From contig JBEGQI010000041.1 of NCBI GenBank assembly GCA_041181065.1, positions 1-10,253 on the forward strand: DNA of 10,253 nt, given 5' to 3'. Shown piece after piece: positions 1-7,137 of this stretch. This stretch comes from DSYF01 sp041181065. GTDB lineage: Bacteria; Verrucomicrobiota; Verrucomicrobiia; Limisphaerales; DSYF01. The notes under the pieces were generated by a model. That model was not told where the DNA came from. It saw nothing but the letters and a program-made list of their open reading frames with translations, and ran no database searches. The translations under genes and the position numbers were made by a program. Position 1 is the first letter of the stretch. Each line of letters begins with the position of its first letter.

Positions 1-12
1 GTGAAGGCGTGA

Positions 13-654
13 TTAGGCTTCGAGGCGCGCCCGATATTTCTGACATTCGGCCGCGATGTCGGGTGCGTTCAAAATGGCTGACACGATGCAAATCCGGCGG
101 GCGCCCGCTTCAAGCACATCGTCGAGTGTGGTGAGGTTGATACCGCCGATGGCGAACCACGGCATCTTCACGTTTTGTGCGGCCCAGCGGACGTAATCCA
201 GCGTGACCGGTTTGGCCGTGGGTTTGGTTCCAGTTGGATAGACCGGGCCAATCGCGACGTAGTCGGCGTCTGCCGCCACGGCGCGTTCACATTGGGTGGG
301 GGCATGCGTGCTCAAGCCGATGCTGATCGACGAATGCGGCCCGCGCAGTTCAGAAACGTGCTTGTGGCCCGCATCAAAGAAATCTTCCTGTCCCAAGTGA
401 CAGATCTCCGCGCCAACGTCACGGGCGATTTGCAGATGGTCGTTGATGACCAGCCAGACGCCGGCGCTCTGGGTGATGGGCTTGAGGGTCTCAGCCCAGC
501 GGCGGATTTCGGCGGGCGATTCCTTTTTGGCGCGAAGCTGGATCAGGTCCGAGCCGCCGTCGCACAGTTGCTGCGCGACGAGTGCAGGGTTGCGTCCGTG
601 GAGATAGGCGGTATCCACGAACGTGTAGAGGCGGCAATCGCTGAGCGGTTTCAC
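13..654 (-). CDS. thiE: Thiamine phosphate synthase (ThiE)
   Basis: This enzyme joins HMP pyrophosphate and thiazole phosphate to make thiamine phosphate in the cytoplasm. The 213-residue product matches the usual family length and shows the family's motifs in order: QLRAK (39-43) and ND (71-72) for pyrophosphate and Mg binding, HLGQED (86-91), GLSTH (113-117), GPVYPTGTK (136-144), AIGGI (168-172) and VSAI (191-194). I chose the GTG at 654 because it places a few residues before the first strand (RLYTFVD), as in relatives. The frame stays open upstream, with a TTG at 690, but that stretch is proline-rich and does not look like ThiE. Neither start has a Shine-Dalgarno site. The gene is divergent from psd, with 116 bases between them. 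No other thiamine gene and no TPP riboswitch is visible here. The family call is firm; the start is less certain. Confidence 0.93.
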   Translation of the reverse strand: MKPLSDCRLYTFVDTAYLHGRNPALVAQQLCDGGSDLIQLRAKKESPAEIRRWAETLKPITQSAGVWLVINDHLQIARDVGAEICHLGQEDFFDAGHKHVSELRGPHSSISIGLSTHAPTQCERAVAADADYVAIGPVYPTGTKPTAKPVTLDYVRWAAQNVKMPWFAIGGINLTTLDDVLEAGARRICIVSAILNAPDIAAECQKYRARLEA

Positions 655-770
655 GGCAGACAGGTTCGGCGTCGGGCGGGGGGGAGACAATGCAAAATCT
701 AGTCTTACGACCAGGATGGACAGGGAATTTGAGGTTTGAAGCGACCCCGCGAAATGCCTAAGCTCAGGCA
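655..770. promoter_or_regulatory. Divergent thiE/psd intergenic region
   Basis: This region must carry promoters for both flanking genes. For psd, TTGAAG (736-741), a 17-base spacer and TAAGCT (759-764) form a sigma-70-like promoter whose expected +1 falls on the ATG at 771. For thiE on the minus strand, TAGATT (complement of 696-701) is a possible -10, but I see no good -35 with it. A short inverted repeat TGCCT/AGGCA (755-759 and 766-770) overlaps the proposed psd -10. The elements were read by eye, so this is inference. Confidence 0.4.
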
Positions 771-1457
771 ATGAAGAATTCCGGCAAGGCGGGCAAAGCC
801 GCACGGCGCATGCTCCTTTGGACATTTCTCGCCCTCGCGGCCATGGTCGCGACGGGCGTGATCGCCACGTTTATCGGGCCTGTGTTTGCGATGGTGGCGC
901 TCGGCCTGTTTTTCGTTTGGGTGCCGTTCGCGTTGTTCACGCTCTATTTTTTCCGCGACCCGGATGCCAAGGTGCCGGTGGGGTCGGGGCTGGTCGTTTC
1001 GCCCGGCCACGGCAAAGTGGACGTGATCGACACTGTGAACGAGCCGCGTTTCATGGGCGGTGAATGCAAGCGGATCTCGATTTTTCTCTCCGTCTTCGAC
1101 GTTCATGTGCAGAACGCACCGGTCAGCGGCAAGGTCGCTTATTTCAAATACACGGAAGGCAAGTTCCTCAACGCGCTGAAGACCGAGTCCGCCGAACAGA
1201 ACGAAAATATCCTCATCGGCATTGAAGCCTCCGACCCGGCATACACGAAGGTCGGGCTGCGCCTCATCACCGGTCTGATCGCGCGCCGACTGGTGCCTTG
1301 GATTGAGGACGGGGAGGAATTGGAGCGCGGCCAGCGCATCAGCTTGATCCAATTCGGCTCGCGGGTGGACGTCTATCTGCCGATGTCGGCGAACATTCAG
1401 GTGAAACTTGGCGACCGCGCGGTGGGTGGCGAAACCGTGCTGGCAAAGCTGGCTTAA
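771..1457 (+). CDS. psd: Phosphatidylserine decarboxylase, short form (Psd)
   Basis: Psd decarboxylates phosphatidylserine to phosphatidylethanolamine at the inner membrane, using a pyruvoyl group formed by self-cleavage. The 228 residues match the short bacterial/archaeal form. Two hydrophobic segments (about 14-34 and 38-60) lead into FFRDP (60-64). Next come SPGHGKV (77-83), FLSVFDVHVQNAP (105-117) and the cleavage site FGSR (195-198), where the chain should split between G196 and S197. Two motifs are unusual: relatives generally have SPADG where this has SPGHG, so an Asp is His80, and HVNRxP where this has HVQNAP. The gene is followed three bases later by pssA, which makes its substrate. 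The ATG at 771 has no Shine-Dalgarno site beyond AGG but sits six bases after a TAAGCT hexamer, suggesting a leaderless start. Confidence 0.93.
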   Translation: MKNSGKAGKAARRMLLWTFLALAAMVATGVIATFIGPVFAMVALGLFFVWVPFALFTLYFFRDPDAKVPVGSGLVVSPGHGKVDVIDTVNEPRFMGGECKRISIFLSVFDVHVQNAPVSGKVAYFKYTEGKFLNALKTESAEQNENILIGIEASDPAYTKVGLRLITGLIARRLVPWIEDGEELERGQRISLIQFGSRVDVYLPMSANIQVKLGDRAVGGETVLAKLA

Positions 1458-1460
1458 CTC

Positions 1461-2315
1461 ATGGCTACGGAAAACAACGACGGCGCGTCGAGCGGCGACA
1501 AGCTCAAGATCTACTTCCTGCCGAACCTGATGACGGCGGGTAATCTCTTTTGCGGTTTTCTAGCGCTGACGAAGATCGTCGAAGCCGACCCGGCCAAGGC
1601 GAACTTTGACAGCATCATCCGCCACGCTTTGCTGCTTATTCTGCTCGCTTGTTTTTTTGATCTGCTGGACGGCCGCGTCGCGCGCATGGGCGGGAGCGAA
1701 AGCCCGTTCGGGCGCGAGTTTGATTCGCTGGCAGACATCGTCTCGTTCGGTGCGGCGCCGGCGTTTCTGGTGCATCGCATTGTGTTGGCGGACGTGTTCC
1801 CCGAGCAATATCACGCCATTGGCTGGTTCATCGCCTCCGTCTATCTGATTTGCGGCGCATTCCGGCTGGCGCGGTTCAACTGTCTTTCCGCGATGAGCGG
1901 CGGCGGCGGGAAGGAATTTCTCGGCTTCCCGATTCCGGCGGCCGCAGGGCTGGTGGCGTCACTCACGCTGCTGCTGCTGTGGTTGAACGAAAAGGATTTC
2001 CCGCAGACCAAATGGCGTTTTCTATTGCCAGCCATCATGCTGTTCCTGTCAGCGATGATGGTGAGCGAGGTGAAATATCCGAGCTTCAAGTCATTGGATT
2101 TCCGGGCCAGGCGGAGTTTCTTCAAGATGCTGATCATCGTGCTGATGGTCGGCTTTCTATTCATCATGCGTGAAAAGGTGCTGCCGCTGGCGGCGCCGCT
2201 CATCTTTACCACTTATTTGATTTACGGATTCGTCCGGCCATGGATCCCCCTCAAGACGGTGAAGGACATCGAAGACGAGGAGGATGAGGAAACCGGCGCG
2301 GCGCCTAAGCCGTAA
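1461..2315 (+). CDS. pssA: CDP-diacylglycerol--serine O-phosphatidyltransferase (PssA)
   Basis: This integral membrane enzyme transfers a phosphatidyl group from CDP-diacylglycerol to L-serine, giving phosphatidylserine for Psd, encoded just upstream. The complete CDP-alcohol phosphatidyltransferase signature is present: D67, D70, G71, A74, R75, G84, D88 and D92 in the spacing DxxDGxxARx8GxxxDxxxD. The GFPIPAAAG stretch just after the middle is typical of the type II serine branch. Several hydrophobic segments flank these motifs, and the C-terminus is an acidic tail (DIEDEEDEE). The 284-residue length fits the family. It starts three bases after the psd stop with no clear ribosome site, so translation is probably coupled to psd. 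Confidence 0.95.
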   Translation: MATENNDGASSGDKLKIYFLPNLMTAGNLFCGFLALTKIVEADPAKANFDSIIRHALLLILLACFFDLLDGRVARMGGSESPFGREFDSLADIVSFGAAPAFLVHRIVLADVFPEQYHAIGWFIASVYLICGAFRLARFNCLSAMSGGGGKEFLGFPIPAAAGLVASLTLLLLWLNEKDFPQTKWRFLLPAIMLFLSAMMVSEVKYPSFKSLDFRARRSFFKMLIIVLMVGFLFIMREKVLPLAAPLIFTTYLIYGFVRPWIPLKTVKDIEDEEDEETGAAPKP

Positions 2316-2337
2316 TCAGCAAGAAGGGTGATCGTCG

Positions 2338-3075
2338 ATGCTCGCTGAAATCCAACTGCCCGGGCAAACGATGGACATCGTCGCAAGGGCGATGGAAGAC
2401 CATCCGTTGATTCTGGCCGCGCTCACAGGATTCATCAGCGGCCTTATCCTGTGCATCCCGGTCGGACCGATCAACCTCATCATCATCAATGAAGGCGCGC
2501 GGCGCGGATTTAAGTGGGCCGCGATGATCGGAGCGGGAGCCACGCTGATGGAGCTCATCTATTGCTTCTTCGCTTTCACTAGCTTTGCGTCATTCTTTGA
2601 GCGCGGCACGATCAAGGCAGCGATGGAGCTGGGCAGTTTTGTGTTCATGCTGTTCATTGGCATGAAGTTTCTGATGGCCAAGTCGGCTGAAATGCCGTTG
2701 CCATTGTCCGCCAAAGCCGAGGCGATCGAGCATCGCATCGAGGAGAAACTGCACCCCCATTCAGCCTTTGCCATTGGATTTGTGCGCGTGCTGGCGAATC
2801 CAGGGGTGCTGCTCGTGTGGGTCATCTTCGCCGCGAACTTCATCTCCCGCGAATGGGTTCCGCCAACCTGGCAGGGAAAATTGTCATGCGTTGCTGGCGT
2901 GGCCGTGAGCATCGGCGGCTGGTTCACTTGCCTGAGTTGGTTCTCCTCCATCAAACACGGCAAGCTCAGTTCAAAGGCCCTGCTGCGCATGGAACGTGTG
3001 ACGGGGATTATTCTGCTGGCGATCGCATTTGCGCACGGTGCACACATCGTGTGGCGCATGGCGCATCACCGGTGA
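2338..3075 (+). CDS. LysE/RhtB-family membrane exporter
   Basis: This is a predicted inner-membrane protein of the LysE translocator family, whose known members export amino acids or other small molecules. Its substrate cannot be read from sequence. The N-terminal half carries the family pattern: GFISGL (31-36), the PVGP turn (41-44), then NEGARRGFKWAAMIGAGA (51-68), followed by further hydrophobic segments. At 245 residues it is longer than the usual 200-215, mostly through about 30 extra N-terminal residues. Start codons at 2371 or 2392 would shorten it, but the ATG at 2338 has an AGAAGGG-like Shine-Dalgarno sequence about ten bases upstream, so I keep it. It lies 22 bases after pssA on the same strand and is likely co-transcribed. 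A link to phospholipid synthesis is only suggested by position. Confidence 0.82.
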   Translation: MLAEIQLPGQTMDIVARAMEDHPLILAALTGFISGLILCIPVGPINLIIINEGARRGFKWAAMIGAGATLMELIYCFFAFTSFASFFERGTIKAAMELGSFVFMLFIGMKFLMAKSAEMPLPLSAKAEAIEHRIEEKLHPHSAFAIGFVRVLANPGVLLVWVIFAANFISREWVPPTWQGKLSCVAGVAVSIGGWFTCLSWFSSIKHGKLSSKALLRMERVTGIILLAIAFAHGAHIVWRMAHHR

Positions 3076-3113
3076 CAACCGTTCGCCCTCAGGCGCTCAA
3101 GCCTGCCCGGTTG
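3076..3113. terminator. Stem-loop between convergent lysE-like and rlmI-like genes
   Basis: CAACCG (3076-3081) pairs with CGGTTG (3108-3113). A second stem is nested inside: CAGGC (3090-3094) with GCCTG (3101-3105) around a six-base loop. It begins immediately after the stop codon of the LysE-like gene and ends about 25 bases from the stop of the convergent rlmI-like gene, so it could stop transcription from either side. No T-run follows on either strand, so it is not a textbook intrinsic terminator. Confidence 0.4.
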
Positions 3114-3138
3114 CAATAGAAGCAAGAATGGTCAGCCC

Positions 3139-4347
3139 TCAAGCGAATCGCAGATAGATACACTTCAGATACCGCATTTCCGGAATGGTTGCTGGATGAT
3201 CTGGCGCGTGCAGCGTGGTGCCGATCTCTTCAAATCTCCGGCCAGAACTGCGGGCCGCGTTACGGACGGCGCCGAAAAATTCCTCCACGCTGACGTGAGC
3301 CGAGCACGAAGCGGCGACCAATAACCCGCGTGGACGCAGCAGCCGGATGCCATTCGTAGCGAGCTTGCCGTAGGCTTGAATTGCGCCGGCGCGTTCGGCT
3401 TCACGCTTGGCCAGCGATGGTGGATCGACGATCGCCACGTCGAACTGCGCCGGCTTCGCCCGCTCCAGCCACTCGAAAGCATCGGCTTGAACGGAGCAGT
3501 GTCGGCAGTTCGCGATGCGTTCGCATCCAAGGTTGAGTCTGAAATTCCGCTCCGCCGCTGCCAATGCGTGCGGACTGATGTCGAGGTCCATCACCGACTT
3601 TGCTCCACCGCGGGCTGCGTAGAGCGAGAAGCCGCCCGAAAAGCTGAACGCGTTTAGAACGTCCGCCCCGGCGGCGAATGATTCGACGCGTCGTCGGTTC
3701 TCGCGCTGATCAAGGAAGAACCCTGTTTTCTGCCCGCGTAGCACGTCGGCTTCAAAGCAGATGCCCGATTCGAGAAATGTGATTACGCCATTCAGCGGCG
3801 CACCACGGATGATTTGCCCGTCACGCAAACCTCCAGCCTCGGCCACGGGTTGAATATTGCGGCTCAGTCGCAGCACGACGCGTTCGGGCTTGAGCGAATC
3901 AGAAATCAGGTCCGTGACCATTGGAAAACAGCTGAGCCACGCGGCGGTGTAGAGCTTCAGCACCAAGGTTGAATCATAACGATCCAGCACCAGTCCGGGC
4001 CAGCCGTCACTCTCACCGTTGATCAGCCGCAAGCCGTTGGTTTGTTTGTCCGCGATACCGGCGCGCCGGGCGAGCGTGGCATTCAAGTGGGTTTGCCACC
4101 AAACGGCATCGAGCGTGGTGGGTTTGCCTGTGTGTAACACGCGCACGCGCAGCGGCGAATCGGGATCAAACAAGCCGACGGCGAGAAACTTGTCTTTACG
4201 GTCGTAGATCACCGCGAGTTCCCCCATTGCACCATCGCGGTTCTGCGAGCGGATGCTGTCGGCGAACACCCACGGATGTCCGCCGCGCACGATGGTTTCA
4301 GCGGTGGCGGTGAGCGTCAGCTTGAGGCGCGGTGGTTTGCTACTCAT
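3139..4347 (-). CDS. rlmI: RlmI-like class I rRNA large subunit methyltransferase
   Basis: This SAM-dependent methyltransferase resembles E. coli RlmI (YccW), which makes 5-methylcytosine in 23S rRNA. The 402 residues are close to RlmI's length. The N-terminus looks like a PUA RNA-binding domain (GHPWVFADSI at 23-32). A linker follows with ESDGWPGLVLDRYD (112-125) and KTGFFLDQRENRR (207-219). The Rossmann fold carries the SAM-binding stretch LNAFSFSGGFSLYAA (231-245), the acidic MDLDISPHAL (253-262), DPPSL (308-312), and a Cys in SCS (347-349) that is the likely nucleophile. It ends with HPATIPEMRYLKC (384-396). The start overlaps the stop of the upstream gene in an ATGA, implying translational coupling. 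The family call is strong; the exact target base is inferred. Confidence 0.9.
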   Translation of the reverse strand: MSSKPPRLKLTLTATAETIVRGGHPWVFADSIRSQNRDGAMGELAVIYDRKDKFLAVGLFDPDSPLRVRVLHTGKPTTLDAVWWQTHLNATLARRAGIADKQTNGLRLINGESDGWPGLVLDRYDSTLVLKLYTAAWLSCFPMVTDLISDSLKPERVVLRLSRNIQPVAEAGGLRDGQIIRGAPLNGVITFLESGICFEADVLRGQKTGFFLDQRENRRRVESFAAGADVLNAFSFSGGFSLYAARGGAKSVMDLDISPHALAAAERNFRLNLGCERIANCRHCSVQADAFEWLERAKPAQFDVAIVDPPSLAKREAERAGAIQAYGKLATNGIRLLRPRGLLVAASCSAHVSVEEFFGAVRNAARSSGRRFEEIGTTLHAPDHPATIPEMRYLKCIYLRFA

Positions 4348-4943
4348 GCGTTACCCGGTCTCCAACGTGCAGCGATCTGGTTGCGCCATTTTCGAAGCGT
4401 GGCGACGAACACGGTATCGGTGCGTTTGTTCAGGATGCGGACGAATGAATGTCCATGCAGAGTTGCAAAACGGAACGACCACGCGAGCAGCAGGACGGAG
4501 AATAGTTGGTTCTGCCAGCCATGGAGTTTCCATTGGCCGCGCCACAGCCACATCGGATATGCCGAGAACGGGCCAAAATAGAAGATCGGCCACAAGTCGG
4601 TCGGCTCCGGACCGCGCGAGCCCACGAAGTCGCAGAGCAAGTGCAGGTGAAAAGTAAACAGTGCGAAGACGAAGACGCGCCAGCGGTTCCGCGCCAGGGC
4701 TGCGCAAAGCAGCGCGACGGCCGCGGCGCCTGTGATGCCGTGCAGCAGGTAGTGGTGATATTGCTGGTAGTAGTAAAACGAAGCCGTGGGAGCGCCGATG
4801 TTCTTCACGAGGTCGATCGCCAGACCGAGGCCATCGAGGTCTGGCGCGAGGCCAGCCAGCGTGACAAGACGGCAATCGTGCGGATTGTCAGTCGTTTTGG
4901 CGGCGACCGCCCAGCTTGCGAGCAAATGTGTTATCGGTGACAT
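4344..4943 (-). CDS. YdjM-like membrane-bound metal-dependent hydrolase
   Basis: This protein resembles the YdjM family of inner-membrane proteins annotated as metal-dependent hydrolases; their reaction is generally unknown. In its 199 residues, the family's conserved polar residues fall in order: MSPITH (H6), APDLDG (D35, D37), YHHYLLHG (H63, H64, H68) and HLHLLCD (H99, H101, D105). They are spread among hydrophobic segments and could bind metal at the membrane surface. The C-terminal part is basic and aromatic-rich. The gene begins nine bases after the stop of the alpha/beta hydrolase gene and shares four bases with the start of the rlmI-like gene, so it is the middle gene of a tight three-gene operon. 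The family call is fairly confident; the biochemical role is not known. Confidence 0.8.
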   Translation of the reverse strand: MSPITHLLASWAVAAKTTDNPHDCRLVTLAGLAPDLDGLGLAIDLVKNIGAPTASFYYYQQYHHYLLHGITGAAAVALLCAALARNRWRVFVFALFTFHLHLLCDFVGSRGPEPTDLWPIFYFGPFSAYPMWLWRGQWKLHGWQNQLFSVLLLAWSFRFATLHGHSFVRILNKRTDTVFVATLRKWRNQIAARWRPGNA

Positions 4944-4952
4944 GCGGTCGGC

Positions 4953-5795
4953 CTACTTTTGAACGTCGAGTCGCTGCAAAAGTTGCTCCATGGCGGCAAG
5001 AAAGTGCTCGCGATCTACGATGCCGTCGTTGTGGTCGCCGGACATTTCCGCAAACCACTTGGGCTCATTGGCGGTGGCGAAGTTGTTTTCGGCATGATGA
5101 AACGGAATGAGTGAATCGGCGCGGCTGTGGAGTATGAGCACGGGGATGTGGATGCGCGGGAGCCGGCTGCGGGTGTCGTATCGAATGCTCCCAAGTGTGC
5201 GCACCGGCAGGTAGGGATATAGTTCCGATCCCAGGTCGGTAAGACTGGTGAAAGTCTTCTCCAGCACGAGCCCGCCGCAGGTTTCGCGCACGACGAGTTC
5301 GCTCGCGATGCCGCCACCGAGCGACTCGCCGTAGGCGATGATATTCGTTGGCGCAAATCCCTTTTGTCGCAGCCACGCATGGGCGGCGACAGCATCGAGA
5401 TAAGTTCCCGGTTCATTGGGTTTGCCTTCGCTGCGGCCGTAGCCGCGATAGTCGAACGCAAACACGTTTAATCCCTTCGCCAGCAACGCATCGTAAAGCC
5501 CGAGGCGGTGGCTGATGTTGCCGCCGTTGCCGTGGCAGATGGCGACCGCGAGATTTGACCGCGGCGAATTTGTGTTCGCCGGAAAGAACCAGCCGTGCAG
5601 TTTCACGCCGTCACTCGCGGCGAAGTGCGCTTCTTCCCAGGGACGACCGAGCTGCGTCGCGTCAGCGTAAAACGTGCGCGTCGGATGATACGTCTGCGAA
5701 TGTTCAAACCAGCGGAGCAACATGAACAACACGAGCAGGACGAGCGTAGTCTTGCCAAGGCGAACGAGCCACTTGCGACGCTTGTCTGCAGTCAT
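4953..5795 (-). CDS. Membrane-anchored alpha/beta hydrolase (Bem46/ABHD13-like)
   Basis: This predicted serine hydrolase has one N-terminal membrane anchor (about residues 10-29 after a basic start) and a periplasm- or cytoplasm-facing catalytic domain. In the 280-residue form the oxyanion segment is HGNGGN (88-93), followed by FDYRGYGRSEG. The nucleophile elbow is GESLGG, with Ser158 as nucleophile. The acid is probably Asp227 in HSRADSLIP, and the His is His255 in GDHND. This order matches the Bem46/ABHD13 group of esterase-like proteins; the substrate is unknown. The frame opens at a GTG at 5855, but I chose the ATG at 5795 because it gives a clean basic-then-hydrophobic anchor. No Shine-Dalgarno site is visible at either. 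It heads the operon with the YdjM-like and rlmI-like genes and is divergent from the SGNH lipoprotein gene. Confidence 0.88.
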   Translation of the reverse strand: MTADKRRKWLVRLGKTTLVLLVLFMLLRWFEHSQTYHPTRTFYADATQLGRPWEEAHFAASDGVKLHGWFFPANTNSPRSNLAVAICHGNGGNISHRLGLYDALLAKGLNVFAFDYRGYGRSEGKPNEPGTYLDAVAAHAWLRQKGFAPTNIIAYGESLGGGIASELVVRETCGGLVLEKTFTSLTDLGSELYPYLPVRTLGSIRYDTRSRLPRIHIPVLILHSRADSLIPFHHAENNFATANEPKWFAEMSGDHNDGIVDREHFLAAMEQLLQRLDVQK

Positions 5796-5857
5796 GCGGG
5801 AGTTTTTCAGGATGGCGGCGGCGGCGCAATGGGGTAAATCAGCACACAGAAGCACGC

Positions 5858-5891
5858 TTGAGTTGCGGGATAGACAAAATAGATTCGCCGC
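5858..5891 (+). promoter_or_regulatory. Candidate promoter for the SGNH lipoprotein gene, leaderless layout
   Basis: TTGAGT (5858-5863), a 16-base spacer and TAGATT (5880-5885) resemble sigma-70 -35 and -10 elements. The -10 ends six bases before the GTG start at 5892, so transcription would begin at or next to the start codon. No Shine-Dalgarno site is present, which agrees with a leaderless message. Identified by eye only. Confidence 0.4.
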
Positions 5892-6596
5892 GTGAGCAAC
5901 AACCCTCGGGCAATACGTTTAACGCTGGCAGCTATTCTAAGTCTGGCCGTGCTTTTGGCGGGGTGCAAAAGTCTGCCGCCCAATTCACTTGCCACCCACA
6001 AATCGGAGCCGTGGGAAAAAGAAATCAGAGGACTCGAAGCTGCGGACAAAACGAACCTACCGCCGGCGGGTTGTATTGTGTTTGTTGGAAGTTCCAGCAT
6101 CCGGCTGTGGAAGACATTGGCACAGGATTTTCCCGCTCAGCCCGTCGTCAATCACGGCTTCGGAGGTTCGCAGCTTGCCGACTCGGTGAATTTCGCGGAG
6201 CGCATCATCATCCGGAATCAGCCGCGCCAGGTGGTCATCTACGCAGGTGGCAATGACATCGCGGCTGGCAAGGATGCGGACATCGTGTTTGGCGATTTTG
6301 TCGCGCTGGTGACGAAAATCCGGCCCGCCTTGCCGCACGTGCGCATTTCATTCATCGCCAGCGCGCCCAATCCGTTTCGTTGGGCGCAGGTGGAGAAGGT
6401 GAAGCGGTTGAACTCGCTCGCGGAGGAATATTGCCGAAAGCACGGGATGGATTTCATCGACGTCTTCCCCCTGATGCTTGGTCCGGATGGCCAGCCGAAG
6501 CCGGACATCTTCGTCAGCGATCGGCTGCACATGAATGCAAAGGGCTATGCCATTTGGCGCGAAGCTGTCGGGCCGTATCTTGTTGAGAAAAGGTGA
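5892..6596 (+). CDS. SGNH/GDSL-type hydrolase lipoprotein
   Basis: This predicted secreted lipoprotein carries an SGNH (GDSL-like) esterase domain. A basic N-terminus and hydrophobic stretch end in the lipobox LAGC, with Cys25 as the lipidated residue, so it should be anchored to a membrane outside the cytoplasm. The four SGNH blocks are visible: GSSSI (66-70, Ser68 the likely nucleophile), HGFGGS (88-93, oxyanion Gly), GGND (119-122, Asn121), and SDRLH (209-213, Asp210 and His213). The 234-residue length is typical. The substrate cannot be told; relatives act on esters, including acetylated sugars and lipids. The GTG start is the only one that gives a proper signal peptide. It has no Shine-Dalgarno site but sits six bases after a TAGATT hexamer. 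The gene is divergent from the alpha/beta hydrolase gene, 96 bases away. Confidence 0.9.
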   Translation: MSNNPRAIRLTLAAILSLAVLLAGCKSLPPNSLATHKSEPWEKEIRGLEAADKTNLPPAGCIVFVGSSSIRLWKTLAQDFPAQPVVNHGFGGSQLADSVNFAERIIIRNQPRQVVIYAGGNDIAAGKDADIVFGDFVALVTKIRPALPHVRISFIASAPNPFRWAQVEKVKRLNSLAEEYCRKHGMDFIDVFPLMLGPDGQPKPDIFVSDRLHMNAKGYAIWREAVGPYLVEKR

Positions 6597-6644
6597 CTCC
6601 ATCCGCCGTCCTCCGGCGCGGGAATCTTAAAACACAAACACTTC

Positions 6645-7106
6645 ATGGCTCACATCCACGAGAAAATTGATTTCACTGTCGCAATCTTCATTGTTCACGA
6701 TGCGAAGGTGTTGCTCATCCACCATCGCAAGCTGGACAAGTGGCTGCCGCTCGGCGGGCACATCGAACTCGACGAAGACCCCGAGCAAGCTGCGTTCCGC
6801 GAAGCGAAGGAGGAAAGCGGTTTGGATGTTGAACTGCTTGGCGAACGCGCGCCGACGACCGAGCCTGGCACACGCGCGCTGATCACTCCGCGCTTTCTCG
6901 ACATCCATCGCATCAGCGGCACGCACGAGCATATTGGAATGATCTATTGGGCGCGACCGAAGGGCGGCGAAGTTCAACTCGCACAGGACGAACATCACGA
7001 TATCCGCTGGTGCAGTGCCGCCGAGCTCGACACGTTGCAGCCTCCGATGAGCAATGCTGTGAAGTGGTATTGTCGCAAAGCCATCGAAGAGATCTCCGCG
7101 CGCTGA
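6645..7106 (+). CDS. Nudix hydrolase
   Basis: This is a cytoplasmic Mg-dependent pyrophosphohydrolase of the Nudix superfamily, which cleaves nucleoside diphosphates linked to another group. The full Nudix box is present with exact spacing: G38, E44, R52, E53, E56, E57 and G59 in the pattern Gx5Ex7REUxEExGU. The 153-residue length is a single minimal domain, with WLPLGGH just before the box. The substrate is not predictable from these motifs. The ATG at 6645 lies 48 bases after the SGNH gene; the gap holds a weak 5-bp hairpin (CGCCG 6604-6608 with CGGCG 6614-6618) and no clear Shine-Dalgarno site. The stop codon (7104-7106) sits inside a candidate -35 element for the transporter gene downstream. 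Confidence 0.93.
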   Translation: MAHIHEKIDFTVAIFIVHDAKVLLIHHRKLDKWLPLGGHIELDEDPEQAAFREAKEESGLDVELLGERAPTTEPGTRALITPRFLDIHRISGTHEHIGMIYWARPKGGEVQLAQDEHHDIRWCSAAELDTLQPPMSNAVKWYCRKAIEEISAR

Positions 7107-7137
7107 CAACGCGCTGACCTTGCGGTAGGCTCGGCGC
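7103..7137 (+). promoter_or_regulatory. Candidate promoter for the MFS gene, leaderless layout
   Basis: CTGACA (7103-7108) matches the -35 consensus at five of six bases. After a 17-base spacer, TAGGCT (7126-7131) has the TAnnnT form and ends six bases before the GTG start at 7138. The -35 overlaps the Nudix stop codon. No Shine-Dalgarno site lies between. Read by eye; the -10 is a weak match outside T, A and final T. Confidence 0.38.

Noticed and set aside
175..702. Open frame of 175 residues on the plus strand
   Set aside because: It lies entirely opposite thiE or its upstream region and the protein resembles no family; thiE has all its motifs.
655..770. Possible TPP riboswitch upstream of thiE, from a GCCTGAGC stretch on the minus strand
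   Set aside because: The conserved CTGAGA core and the partner helices of the THI box are absent, and the distance to the start is too short for a full riboswitch.
705..1352. Open frame of 215 residues on the minus strand opposite psd
   Set aside because: Its Arg/His/Asp-rich composition is typical of an antisense shadow in GC-rich DNA, and psd is clearly coding.
5796..5855. N-terminal extension of the alpha/beta hydrolase to the GTG at 5855
   Set aside because: The extra 20 residues are Ala/Cys-rich and precede a good basic start before the membrane anchor, so the ATG at 5795 is preferred.
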